This document shows positions 10,876 to 20,964 of a stretch of 64,000 nucleotides of DNA, piece by piece (positions within the stretch are counted from its first letter, which is position 1; each line of letters begins with the position of its first letter). Made by a program: the position numbers and the translations under genes. Source of the DNA: Massariosphaeria phaeospora (taxonomy: Eukaryota > Ascomycota > Dothideomycetes > Pleosporales). Below the pieces are notes generated by a model, which worked only from the letters and a program-made list of their open reading frames with translations, was not told where the DNA came from and did not search any database. The stretch spans positions 682,001-746,000 of the forward strand of contig JAADJZ010000007.1 of the NCBI GenBank assembly GCA_011032825.1, in the 5' to 3' direction.

Positions 10876-11923
10876 TTGGTTGGTTGAATTGGGATCTGGG
10901 CGTCTTCGATTTGACGGGGTGTATCGGTCGAATAGTATAATGGCGGTGGTGACAAATGAGTGAGGGTGGCGCGGCATTTACATCAAAAGAAATAGCCTTG
11001 TCCATGTCAGAAGTTCTATATGAACTATGTATGTAGGCTAGAGCTTTGATACCCGCGGATCTAAGGTTGAGAAACTGAACAAAAAAACACACTAAACAAA
11101 CCTCTAAAAGGGCCTTGTACCCCCTTCGCAGCTGTGCTTCCTTCAACTCGTCATTCTCCTACAATTTGCCTGCACATGCGTTTATTGCAAACCTACTGTC
11201 GTATCTATCTGTCTACGATGCTGCAAACCCTTGAAGCAAGTTCGCCTACCCCAGTGCCATCAGCTACAACGCACACATATCTCCAGCGCGAAGAGGCCGT
11301 CTACACTTCAACACTCCAACACAATCAAGTCATTAAATCACAAACCAAGTCGCCGACAACGATCACGGGGTCATAACGCGGATTAGCGACAATAATTAGT
11401 GTATCTAAGTAATCATATTTTCTCAACGGGACCAAAGACAACAACAAACAGCGCCCATGCATGCATGCGCGGGAACGAAACAGACAAAACGCCTACGCTT
11501 GCGAGGACAACAACGGCGACGACGACAACTATGGGGGTGCAAGCAGAATGCCGGAGATGCATGATAATCAGGTGGGATGCGATACGAGAGATGGGAGAAG
11601 AGGAATAAAGGATGTTATAGAGGACAGAAAATGGAGGGTTGAGTTGCCCCGCGAGTTCGAGGCAGTTATACTTATTTCAAGAGACCAGACGAGAAACAGA
11701 AGAGACGCCGGAGAAATGCTCAACTTGTGCCAAGTAGTACTAGTAGGTAATAGTAGGATCGATCATACTAAAGACCGCTGAAAAGAACAAACGAACGAAA
11801 ACGGCCTCGCCAAAGCAACGCAACGAAAGTATCCAGGTAGTGGTACGCAAAGAACCCAAGTTTAGTTGCTGGCATCATTTTAGTACACTTCCATCGGTGA
11901 AAAGAGCATAGCGAGGAAACTTA
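10876..11923. other. Convergent intergenic region, no gene seen
   Basis: About 1 kb lies between the stop codons of the Hub1-like gene and phospholipase D. Short open frames at 11134-11376 and 11461-11781 have low-complexity composition and no recognisable domain. I read the stretch as two 3' UTRs plus spacer. Confidence 0.5.
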
Positions 11924-14900
11924 CTAGATCTCCAGCGGCGCAATCTGGTCCACGGTATACAGCCACCCGCCGTCCTTCTCCTCAGCCTCCAGCCATTCGT
12001 ACGGCCACACGACCAAGTGGCCCTGCACCAACTCCAGCAGCTGCTTCCCGTCCTCGCGATCCAGCAGGATGCTATCGTCGTTAGCCTGGAAGGTTTTGTT
12101 CGAGCTCTTGGTCGTGGCTCTGCGCCGGGAGCGTTTGCTGCCCATGGTGTTGGCGTGTCCGCCGATGGTGGGTTCGCGTTGGGGTTCCGAGATGGTGACG
12201 GTGCGCGCGCGGCCGAGATTCCCGTTTGCGTTTGCGTTTGCGGTTGCGTTTGCGAAGTCGGTGGCGTCGGATTCGGGGATGGGGGGTGGGGGCGGGAAGT
12301 TGAGGAGGTTGGTTGGAGGCGCGGGGTTCATTGGGGACACGATTGCGTCGTCGGCGGCTTTGATGGCTGTCTTCTCGTCGATATTGGCGGTGGTGTTGAG
12401 GTGGAGGCCAGATGAGACAGGCGAGTTTAGCTCTTGGGCCTCAGCCCATTGTTCGACATTACCCATCTTGTTGTGGTCACCTGGGCCGTCGAGTGAGAGC
12501 TTCTCCGCGATTTTCTCGGTCAAGGCTTCAACCTGTTTCTGTGTGTTGCCAGGGAGAGATGCGAGTTTTTCGAAAGTGCCCGTACCCGGTGGACCGGTTT
12601 TGCCCGGAGTCTCCTGCTGCTTCCGTGTTGAGGACTTCCCTGCACCCTGTGCTTGGCTGAAGCGTTCCGCGAAGGCTGCATACTCCTTGTACTCCTTCCA
12701 GGTCTTGACCTCGTTGTCTGGCATGCATCGGAAAACTTGACGGAAGAGCTTCGTGTTATTCTCGGCAACTTTGTGCCAAGTGTCAAGGTAGAAAGCATCG
12801 TTCAGTGGATCGCGCATGCAGTCTTCCGAGACGATAGGTCTACGCATCTCCGCTAGAAGCGGGTTGATGATGTGAGACGACGTATAGCTGAAGGTGCGCT
12901 GGAGTGGTGGCCCGCCAATATCAGTGTCGTCACCGACGGGGAGGGCAGGCAGTTGGCTGAGCTGTGTCAGACCAAGTTGTCTAGTATCCATACGAGGCAT
13001 TCTCGGCGGTGGAAGGCCTGCGTAGCCTTCAGGTACACTGCTGTGCCCACTAGTACGAGTACCGGTTGTATTACTCCTACCACGCGTTCTAGTCTGTGAG
13101 CTCTTCTTGGGTGTGCTAGACTGAGGCTCAGCAGCGACGTCCGAGGCAAGCACTTCATGGCCCTTTTCATTTACGTAAGAATCGCGTCCTCGCGATACAC
13201 TAGGGCGTTGGCTTTCCATTTCCCGCATGTGGTCTGCGCCATCTCCGCGGACATCCTTTTGGTGCGCTTGATTGTTGGTAACTCGAGGATCGGACGATTG
13301 TTTCTTGTTGCCGTGGATGTGTGGGCTGTCCTTCTGCTCCCAGTCGGTATCGTGATTGAAACTGTGGATTTTTTCTGCACGCTCGAGTAAATCGTCCTGT
13401 AAACGATGCTGATTCTCTGTTAGCTTCTGCTCGGTTGCCTGGTCGCTGACCGGGGACGAGACCGATGACACTTCTGAGCGCAATGCGGGACTCTCAGGCT
13501 CTTCTTCTTCTTCACTGTGCCATTCATCTTCCCCAATCTCGTCTGTATCAATGCCCAGATGTTCTCGCATGAGCCGGACCCGTAGAGTGTGTGGGAACTT
13601 TCCAACTTTATACGGCTCACCCGCCATGTATGAATCCAACATCTCCGTGTCCCGAACGATCGCAGCAATTTCAGAGTCCCTTGAACCCAGCATTGATCGT
13701 TCATTGATGTTTGCCGAGCCAATGATGGCGACACGATCATCGACAACCATGCATTTGGCGTGGATATAAAGCTGTTCTGTGACAAGGCTTTTTTGCGGAC
13801 CCAGCTCACCCCAAGATCTCAGGGCGTAGAATTGGATGTAATCTTCCGGTTCGATACCCGCCGCCCGTAAGCGGCCGAACATGGAGGTCTCTCCGCGGCA
13901 TATGCTGCGATACTGACAACTCATAATAAGTCGTACGCTGCTGCCTTCTTGTTGATCGACAGTGTTCTGGAACCCGGGCATGAGCGGGATGACGATACAC
14001 GCTCTCCAATCCTCTTCGTTCTTGTGGGCGCGTTTGATACGGTCAACGAGCGCATCGCCGATCTTGTTTTCGATCTTGGTTCCAAGGACTTCGCAAGTAC
14101 TGATGAAGAATTGATTCTCGATATACACAAAATGCTCAGAGGTCGATATCATCTGCACGTAGGCGTTCATGATGCTATGCTCTGTCTTGTTAGGGGTACC
14201 GATAGACCAGGAGCATGCGGAGCGGAGAATTTGTACTTCGCAAGTACCGTCCAGTCCCAGTGCTTCTATGTCAGCTGGATTGAAGTCTGGCGGGGGAAGT
14301 AGGAATGGAGTCGGCCGCGAGGGCTTGCGTTGACGTAGTAAATAGTTCCATCGTTGAACAAAGTGCCGGGTGAGATCCCTAGCGGGCTGTCCAACAATCT
14401 GCATACCAATGTCATGCCACGGCATCCTAGGTACCTTGGTACGATCATACATCTCTTCGTAAGGTTTGTCGAGATTGTAAAAGTCTTGAACTCGAGGATT
14501 GGAATAATCTTTTCCAGGCCATAGCTGGCAGTGGTCTGCATCCTTTGGGTTATCGTCTAGCTCGAAGCCCGTCAGCTTATCGTCGACCACGGAATGTTGA
14601 GGTGTATCCCATCGACCCAAGCAGAGATCCACGCCTCCACAAAATGCGACTGTGTGGTCTATAACGCAGATCTTTTCGTGATGTGCCCAGAAGAACGTGT
14701 TCTGCCGAATTTGGTTTGGGGACCGTTGGACGAAAATATTCGGATGGAGATCCAGAAGCGAGAATTTCGAGTACTCAGAGTCGATCGGGATAGCAGCGTT
14801 GACGTTTCGATACATGATGACAAACACCTTGACGCCTTCTTGGGCCTTGCGCTGAAGTAGCCTGTCTAATCTCCATTTCTGACTGATGGCAGCAGGACGG

Positions 14901-17593
14901 CGCAAATAAAGTTCAGGACTCAACCACCAGTCGTGAATGTATATCACGTCCCGAGCCATGCTAATCGCACGGGAGACATTCCACATGTAGTCACGGCCAT
15001 CGACCAGCCACTGGGCATATATCTTCTTCCGGACTGGTGCAAAGCTGTGAAACCGTTGTACGCTTGCCCACTGGGTATTCTGCTGCATAAATCTGACCGA
15101 AGTCTCAAATTGATGCAGCTGCCTTTCGTTCTTTGCAAGCAGTTTCATTTTCCGCTCAGAATTGTGTAATCGAAGTTGATGGTGACCTGTGGCGGATGCT
15201 TTGGCCTCGCTCGCGAGTTCTCTAGCTTTCTTGGACCCGAGCCTCTGCGCACCCGCTTCGACAGCGAAATCAGAATCGACCAGAAATACATCGTAGACGT
15301 TCATCTCTTCTGGGGAATCAACGCAGACCACGTAACTATGTCTTACCAGAAACCATTTGGGCCAATGACGCGACATCATTGGGGCTGGAGTCCACTTTTT
15401 CCTGGCGTCTACGCCTTTCGCGGACCTGATCATCAGATACCCTTCTTTCCCATGATACCCGCCTTCAGCGGCCAATCGAACACCGAGGGCAGACAATTCC
15501 AGGAACTTGCAGAGTCGATTACTCTCTGGCCGGAAGATGAGATAAGTGATCAACTGACTAAGATAGACCTCGAGCTTCTTGCGCTGCCGGTCTGCATGGC
15601 TTTGCTTGCTATGAGGTCCGCCTACGGCTCCGGCGAAGCTACCCTGCCTCATGGCAAGCTGACCAGCAGGACCGCTAGTCTGTTCTGGGGTATTAATACT
15701 GGATACCTTGCGACTGAGGTGGAAAGATGACTTTTGACGCTTGCCTTTGGCAGGCCGTTCTGTACCACTAGCCTCCACATCCGGGTCGCTCGCGTGAGTG
15801 GGACCTACAACGTCTTCCTCGTCATCTTCCTCCTCTTCGAGGATGCCGTAACCTCGCAACCCCCTTAGATAGGGTAGTGCACTCCTTGGGAATCGTGGAA
15901 GCTTCGGTGTGGGATCGTATCTATCCTTCGGCCGATGCTCGGCCTTGTCTTTTATTTTCTCTTTGGTTTTCTCTTTGGTTTTCTCTTTGGCGTTTCGGTT
16001 GGTGAGAGAGAGTTTGTTGTCCTGGAACTTGAACTTGATATGCAAATTGGCAAAGTCTCTCACAGACCGATGAATGACCCATTTCATTCGCGTCAGACCA
16101 CTTCCATATTCCAGCTCAATGCGCATAGGTGCATGACGATCTTCGTTCTCTGTGGATTTGTCCGTATCCGTGATAGCAACTTTCAGCTGTTCTAATAGGA
16201 TAGGAATACGCTTGTGGCCACGCTCATCACGTTGGAACATACTAGCGAGAAACAAAGCAGCGGGCGCTCCGGCCAAAAGCTCGGCTATGAGCTCTGCAGA
16301 CTTCGCATGATCGACCTGCCGCTCAGCCTTCGTGCGATTGCCTAGTAGTTTGAGACTGTTCTTGATTGACTTCCACTTTTGCGCACTCAAGCTAGAAGTT
16401 CGTTCGCTACGCATCTTCCATGGCGAAGGTTGGCCTTCTCCAGTCGCAGTGTTACCAAAAGTAGTGAGTCTACGTAAATTGCTCCCAGGGCGCCGCTCCT
16501 GGGAACTGTCCGCATTGGGATCGTGCCTCCGAAGGCCACCGTATGATAGTCCCCTAGCACTATGTAGGCCTCTCGTCCATGCACTCTCTTTTTCCATGCG
16601 ATCGCGCCCCTCGTCTTCGGACACGCCCCCTCTCTGATTCTCTGGAATATCGCCCATGGTTCCGCGGCGTAAGAAACCGGGTCTACTGGTGACCGCAGAC
16701 GTCGGTGTTGCATTAGGCGAATCTCTCGAGAAGAAATGGCCCGCGTTGTTCGTATTCTTCGGGGTCGTGGGTGCTGTCTGCGTGCCGTCGTCAAACCAGC
16801 GCCGGCTCTTCCTCCTCCTCCGAGGCGGGCGTGAGGAACCTTCACCGGCACTCTCTTCGGCGTCCGCATCGGCCTCGCTTTCATGGCTGCCGTCGTAACG
16901 AGGCTCCTCGTCCTGTTCTGATGCTGGCGACAGAGGTCCCTGCAGTGAGCTGCCTTGGAAAGGCGCACCCGCTGACTGCGTACTCTGACTGCGCCCATGC
17001 CCCTGTATTGCCATGGGAGCCGCCAAAGCTTTCAGCTTGGTAATGAGTGACGAGCCTTGTCTCTCCCGCTCCTTCCCTTTGCCTTCACCGTCATCCGTGT
17101 CCCAGGATTGCTGCCGCGAGTGGCCCGTAGGGTCGTTGAAGGTAGCAGATCGTGCGAACTGGACACTGCGCCTCCCCTTGGGCGCATCCGACTCATCGCC
17201 CTCAACAGTGGGCTTCCGCTGTATAGGACCGACAGGGGTGAATGGTGCGCTAGAGCCAGCCGGTGGAGCTTTCACAGTTTGTTCGCTGTCCACAAGCTCC
17301 TTGGGAGGCAGAGCACTGAGAGAAGGCGGTGGGGGATGGAAAGGGAACTCGCTTGGCTCCGTCGCCGAAAGAGGTTCGCCCGTCGGAGCAGATTTGGTGA
17401 TAATAGGTGGTACGCCGTTCGAGATCGGTGGCGGCTTCGCGGGGCTGTCGTGGGTGTCGTTGGCGGTCTGGCCTACTCGCAAGTTTGAGTAATACCGATG
17501 TTGGTCTTTGGCGCCATTGCTCTTTGCCATAGGAGATTTCGAGCGCGGGCTGCGGGTCATAGGGGAGATGCTGGAATCGCGCGCATCCGCCAT
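11924..17593 (-). CDS. SPO14: Phospholipase D, PX-PH-HKD type (Spo14/PLD1 family)
   Basis: One uninterrupted exon of 1889 aa from the ATG at 17593. An upstream TTG-led extension lacks an ATG and was not used. Residues 1 to about 480 are disordered, Ser/Pro/Arg-rich and full of possible phosphosites. A PX domain starts about residue 490, interrupted by a charged insert encoded by a 12-nt tandem repeat (KEKT units, near 15957-16000). A PH domain (GYLMIRSAKG) begins about 718. The catalytic core has two HKD motifs: HHEKICVIDH (about 969) and IHAKCMVVDD (about 1278) followed by GSANINERSMLGSRDSE. The enzyme hydrolyses phosphatidylcholine to phosphatidic acid and choline at membranes and is needed in yeast for sporulation and Sec14-independent secretion. 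A Sec14-like protein is encoded at 36 kb. The C-terminal 550 residues are an additional low-complexity region ending in a short conserved-looking WPYEWLEAEE segment. Confidence 0.95.
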   Translation of the reverse strand: MADARDSSISPMTRSPRSKSPMAKSNGAKDQHRYYSNLRVGQTANDTHDSPAKPPPISNGVPPIITKSAPTGEPLSATEPSEFPFHPPPPSLSALPPKELVDSEQTVKAPPAGSSAPFTPVGPIQRKPTVEGDESDAPKGRRSVQFARSATFNDPTGHSRQQSWDTDDGEGKGKERERQGSSLITKLKALAAPMAIQGHGRSQSTQSAGAPFQGSSLQGPLSPASEQDEEPRYDGSHESEADADAEESAGEGSSRPPRRRRKSRRWFDDGTQTAPTTPKNTNNAGHFFSRDSPNATPTSAVTSRPGFLRRGTMGDIPENQRGGVSEDEGRDRMEKESAWTRGLHSARGLSYGGLRRHDPNADSSQERRPGSNLRRLTTFGNTATGEGQPSPWKMRSERTSSLSAQKWKSIKNSLKLLGNRTKAERQVDHAKSAELIAELLAGAPAALFLASMFQRDERGHKRIPILLEQLKVAITDTDKSTENEDRHAPMRIELEYGSGLTRMKWVIHRSVRDFANLHIKFKFQDNKLSLTNRNAKEKTKEKTKEKIKDKAEHRPKDRYDPTPKLPRFPRSALPYLRGLRGYGILEEEEDDEEDVVGPTHASDPDVEASGTERPAKGKRQKSSFHLSRKVSSINTPEQTSGPAGQLAMRQGSFAGAVGGPHSKQSHADRQRKKLEVYLSQLITYLIFRPESNRLCKFLELSALGVRLAAEGGYHGKEGYLMIRSAKGVDARKKWTPAPMMSRHWPKWFLVRHSYVVCVDSPEEMNVYDVFLVDSDFAVEAGAQRLGSKKARELASEAKASATGHHQLRLHNSERKMKLLAKNERQLHQFETSVRFMQQNTQWASVQRFHSFAPVRKKIYAQWLVDGRDYMWNVSRAISMARDVIYIHDWWLSPELYLRRPAAISQKWRLDRLLQRKAQEGVKVFVIMYRNVNAAIPIDSEYSKFSLLDLHPNIFVQRSPNQIRQNTFFWAHHEKICVIDHTVAFCGGVDLCLGRWDTPQHSVVDDKLTGFELDDNPKDADHCQLWPGKDYSNPRVQDFYNLDKPYEEMYDRTKVPRMPWHDIGMQIVGQPARDLTRHFVQRWNYLLRQRKPSRPTPFLLPPPDFNPADIEALGLDGTCEVQILRSACSWSIGTPNKTEHSIMNAYVQMISTSEHFVYIENQFFISTCEVLGTKIENKIGDALVDRIKRAHKNEEDWRACIVIPLMPGFQNTVDQQEGSSVRLIMSCQYRSICRGETSMFGRLRAAGIEPEDYIQFYALRSWGELGPQKSLVTEQLYIHAKCMVVDDRVAIIGSANINERSMLGSRDSEIAAIVRDTEMLDSYMAGEPYKVGKFPHTLRVRLMREHLGIDTDEIGEDEWHSEEEEEPESPALRSEVSSVSSPVSDQATEQKLTENQHRLQDDLLERAEKIHSFNHDTDWEQKDSPHIHGNKKQSSDPRVTNNQAHQKDVRGDGADHMREMESQRPSVSRGRDSYVNEKGHEVLASDVAAEPQSSTPKKSSQTRTRGRSNTTGTRTSGHSSVPEGYAGLPPPRMPRMDTRQLGLTQLSQLPALPVGDDTDIGGPPLQRTFSYTSSHIINPLLAEMRRPIVSEDCMRDPLNDAFYLDTWHKVAENNTKLFRQVFRCMPDNEVKTWKEYKEYAAFAERFSQAQGAGKSSTRKQQETPGKTGPPGTGTFEKLASLPGNTQKQVEALTEKIAEKLSLDGPGDHNKMGNVEQWAEAQELNSPVSSGLHLNTTANIDEKTAIKAADDAIVSPMNPAPPTNLLNFPPPPPIPESDATDFANATANANANGNLGRARTVTISEPQREPTIGGHANTMGSKRSRRRATTKSSNKTFQANDDSILLDREDGKQLLELVQGHLVVWPYEWLEAEEKDGGWLYTVDQIAPLEI

Positions 17594-18320
17594 GGCCGCG
17601 ACAACGGATTGCTGTGTGCCGCAAAACAGGATCTTAGGGCCAGGCAAGAACGAAGAGCACGAACCGGTCGCGCCGCCCCTCTCGTGAGGTCGGCTGCTGA
17701 CTACGTCGTCTGGTACGCGGGTGCGCTATACAGCCATGATGGGTGCTGGTGAAACGAGATGGCGCTGGCGCTGGCGCAACAGGGCGAGAGGAGGCAGGCC
17801 TCTCACGGACTTGAGACGAACGTGAAAACGGAGGATTCCGTGTTGCTTGTCGCCAACAGTCCGGGGATGGTGCACGTTGCGCTGTCGAGGTCGGCGGAGT
17901 GGACGAATGTTTCAGCGGGCCAAGCTCTCTCATCTCGCGCCCCCCGTCATCCCTGGACGTTTGGTTGGGCCGGCGGTAATCGTGCTGACCGCCTTCGCGA
18001 CCGCCTTCGGCCCCGGCCATACCCTGATTCCTCTTGCTCTGCCTTTCTCTATATCAGAGTTGAGCTGCTGGTCAATCTTGAGATGCAACGGTCCCTGCCC
18101 TCCCGCTGCTGAGCGCTGCAAGCCTAGCGTAGCACCAGCATTCCACTAGCTTTGTCTTATCCATCCCTCGGAAGTATATCCAGGGTCCACATCTCCACTT
18201 CATCATCTCAACGGTTCTATGTTCTCGTCTTAATTGTCTTCAGATAACTCTAGCTTACCCGCAGACACTTGGCCACATACCACCGTACTACTTCTTACAC
18301 ACTCTAGATCTACAGCCACA
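17594..18320. promoter_or_regulatory. Divergent promoter region PLD / alpha-beta hydrolase
   Basis: About 730 bp lie between divergent start codons. GC-rich open frames here lack domain signatures and are probably chance. CT-rich leader sequence (18170-18310) precedes the hydrolase start. Confidence 0.5.
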
Positions 18321-19376
18321 ATGGCAGCGACTCCAAATCCTCTCCAGGACACACACACATCCTCCGACCCCGCTATTTCCACGCAAACCTTCACAATCGC
18401 CGGCATCCTCGTTACAGTCTACGGCCTCTCCGAACTTCCGCCATCCTCCAACTCAGTTGCCTGTCTTTGGCTCCTCCATCCACGTCTGCAGACTAAAGAC
18501 ACCATGGCACCCATAGCCGCACAAGCCATTCTAGCACACAACTCTCGCATACAAGAAGGTCGCTCCGGGAAGAATCCCAAAGGCCTAATCGCCGTAGCCT
18601 TTGACCAGCGGAACCACGGCTCGAGAATGGTGGATCAGCTGCATAACGAGGCATGGCGGCAAGGGAACCCACGACATGCGCAAGATATGTTTAGTTGCTA
18701 TCATGGCACGGCAACGGACACTTCGCACTTGATAGACTATCTTGAGTCCTACATCTTTACATCATCTTCCAGTCCGAAGATATCTCGGCATCTCGCGCTG
18801 GGCATATCCTTAGGTGGCCACGCAGCCTGGCATTGCGTGCTCTCCGACCCCCGCATCACCGCTGCTGTCGTCGGCATCGGGTGTCCAGATTACACGCGGT
18901 TAATGACCGATCGTGCTAGACTATCAAAGTTAGAGTCCTACACTTCCACAGCACCGCCAGGCGTAGCCTTTCTCGGGTCGCCCGATTTCCCCAAGGCGCT
19001 GCAGCGCGCAGTAGCACAGTTTGATCCCGCAGGTCTTCTTCTACCCGGCCGATTCTCACCGACGTCTCCCGATCCAGAACTGAAGAGTGCGGATCTCGAT
19101 CGTTTCAAGTCACTACTGCGCGACCGTTTGCAGGGGAAACGCATACTTAACTTGAGCGGGAGAGATGATAAACTTGTGCCATATGCAGCAGGCGAACCGT
19201 TCCTAAACGTCTTCAAGCAAATGGTAAAGGAAGAGCCTAGTCTAGACATTGGGTTCGAGGACATACTGTTCGATGGTGTAGGGCATGCCTTCCCCAAGGC
19301 TATGGCAGACAATGCGACAGTGTGGATATGCGATTTGCTAGCGGCAGATGGGGGCCTGATGGCGAGTAAGATATAG
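18321..19376 (+). CDS. Alpha/beta hydrolase fold protein
   Basis: A single exon of 351 aa from the ATG at 18321, in good fungal context (CACAATGG); the in-frame ATG 29 codons upstream was rejected. The nucleophile elbow is GISLGGH. It is preceded by AFDQRNHG, the oxyanion-side strand typical of lipase/peptidase-like hydrolases, and followed by an acid candidate in SGRDDKLVP and the catalytic histidine in GVGHAFP. The substrate cannot be read from sequence. There is no signal peptide or membrane segment, so it is probably cytosolic. It resembles uncharacterised fungal hydrolases of the dienelactone-hydrolase/prolyl-oligopeptidase-like type. Confidence 0.85.
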   Translation: MAATPNPLQDTHTSSDPAISTQTFTIAGILVTVYGLSELPPSSNSVACLWLLHPRLQTKDTMAPIAAQAILAHNSRIQEGRSGKNPKGLIAVAFDQRNHGSRMVDQLHNEAWRQGNPRHAQDMFSCYHGTATDTSHLIDYLESYIFTSSSSPKISRHLALGISLGGHAAWHCVLSDPRITAAVVGIGCPDYTRLMTDRARLSKLESYTSTAPPGVAFLGSPDFPKALQRAVAQFDPAGLLLPGRFSPTSPDPELKSADLDRFKSLLRDRLQGKRILNLSGRDDKLVPYAAGEPFLNVFKQMVKEEPSLDIGFEDILFDGVGHAFPKAMADNATVWICDLLAADGGLMASKI

Positions 19377-20199
19377 GGCGCTCAACATGCTTGTTTCATT
19401 TCAAATCGTCAAAAACTTCTCTGACCATCACTTACTACAGCAACTGCGAGTATATGAAAGGGGTGTCGTGGACTTGTGCTTCTTCTCTACATGAGCAATA
19501 CCTAGTGTTTCTAGGAGCACCGAGCAGTCGATATGATCTAACAAACACTAGGGACTATGTAACGACAGGATAAGCTCATCCGAAAGACGATGACCTGGTG
19601 ATGTCTCGTCTCGACTTGCGGCTCCTAGCGCGTAACTCCACATGACACCTTCCGCCAAGACCTATCAGCTAGGGCTCCCCACCAATCAAGCATCCGCATC
19701 GTCAGCCTCCACCCCCGGACTCACCTCCACGCCAGGAACCGTTGACAAGCGCCCCTCCCTATCATCACTCCTCCGCCTCTCCACCGTACCGGAGCGCAGC
19801 TAGCCCGCGCCTCACAATCTCACTGACAGGCTCGCCTCCATGTTTCACGTCTACTACGGCCTTGTTCGTCTTTCTTTCGATACTGTAGCCGCCCCTGTCG
19901 AACCACGCGACCAGCCAGGAAGTGGTCTAGCAATAGACAGAACAGAGTCCAGCTGCGCTGCGACTGGGCGCCACGGCTCGAGCACAAATGACTACGCTGG
20001 CCTTGACAAAGCTTGTTCTATGGTGTTCAAAGGGGGTAGTAGATGACGAGAGATAAAGCGTGCGGAGTGCCGCTACTGACTTGCTCATGGCACTCTTTAC
20101 CACTTTGCTACTTGACCTATCTACGCAGCGCCGCTGATCTGCTGTTCTCGATCTGACTTGCTACACACACTATATTACAGCACCATAGGATCGTATCAG
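19377..20199. other. Intergenic between hydrolase and GPI-anchored protein gene
   Basis: About 820 bp. It holds one small Ser/Thr/Pro-rich open frame, listed separately, and otherwise no supported feature. The right end is the promoter of the small secreted protein gene. Confidence 0.5.
19642..19803 (+). CDS. Possible 53-aa Ser/Thr/Pro-rich small ORF
   Basis: ATG at 19642, TAG at 19801-19803. The composition (many Ser, Thr, Pro, Ala; segments GLTSTPGTVDKR and SLSSLLRLS) resembles the disordered tail of a fungal protein more than random sequence. It has no homologue that I recognise. It could be a small gene, an exon of an unseen gene, or chance. Confidence 0.2.
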   Translation: MTPSAKTYQLGLPTNQASASSASTPGLTSTPGTVDKRPSLSSLLRLSTVPERS

Positions 20200-20680
20200 A
20201 TGAAGAGTCAGGCACTGCTGCTAACCCTGGGGGTTGCCGCAGTCGCGTTCGCGCAGTCGAGTGAGTCTTCCACTCCACGCTCCGGCACGCGAATATGACC
20301 TTGCTAATAACTCCTCAGGTGTCGAGGACCTCGGCCCCGTTTTCAATCCCACCGAAGCCCTCGACTATTTTAGTACAAGCATCTTCTACTCGAGCCGAAG
20401 CACCACCGTGATAGCTAGCCCGCGAGTACCAACATCTACTTCGCGCGCATCAATCTCTTCTACCGCATCCTCTTCTACCATATCCCCTTCGTCTTTAAGA
20501 CCGACTAGTCGGACTCCAACGCCCACTCCCACTCCCACTAGCACCGCGACTCCCTCTGATGCTACATCCACTGGCTCGGCCCCTTCGGAGCAGAGTTCTG
20601 GTGCCGCACAAATTATGGGATATCCAAGTGTGGTAGGAGCTATCGCGGGAGGGCTGGCAGCTGGCCTGGCGCTTATATGA
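20200..20680 (+). CDS. Small secreted Ser/Thr-rich protein, probably GPI-anchored
   Basis: Exons 20200-20260 and 20319-20680 (58-nt intron with a GCTAAT branch site) give 140 aa. The N-terminus is a clear signal peptide (MKSQALLLTLGVAAVAFA followed by Q). The middle is a Ser/Thr/Pro-rich stalk with a TPTPTPTPT run, expected to be O-mannosylated. The C-terminus (SSGAAQ followed by a hydrophobic GAIAGGLAAGLALI tail with no charged end) fits GPI attachment. No enzymatic domain is visible. It probably sits on the plasma membrane or in the cell wall. The short exon 1 encodes almost exactly the signal peptide, a common fungal arrangement. Confidence 0.75.
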
Positions 20681-20964
20681 GGATATGGGAGATGTTACCC
20701 GCTCGTTGAGATATCCTTGGTTCTTTGTTATGAATACCGCTTGTATGATATGAAGGTATGCTAGGTAATGTCAGGGGCAAGTGTACCATTTATTTGAATA
20801 CCTGTCATCACAACTACTCCAGACTTCCACCATGCTCGCCGTTTCTCTGCCGTAGTTCTTCAGTAGGTCAACCTGATCAACAACCATGTCGAATTCCCCA
20901 GTCCCCACAAAACAGAGCACTCTTGCTTTTACGCCAAACAAAACACAGCAGATCACATCCCAAT
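20681..20964. other. Convergent 3' region (GPI protein / Zn2Cys6 regulator)
   Basis: These 284 bp between two converging stop codons are probably 3' UTRs. No other feature is seen. Confidence 0.4.

Noticed and set aside
17594..17647. Upstream extension of phospholipase D by 18 codons
   Set aside because: It begins with TTG, not ATG, and the next ATG (17593) starts a typical Ser-rich N-terminus.
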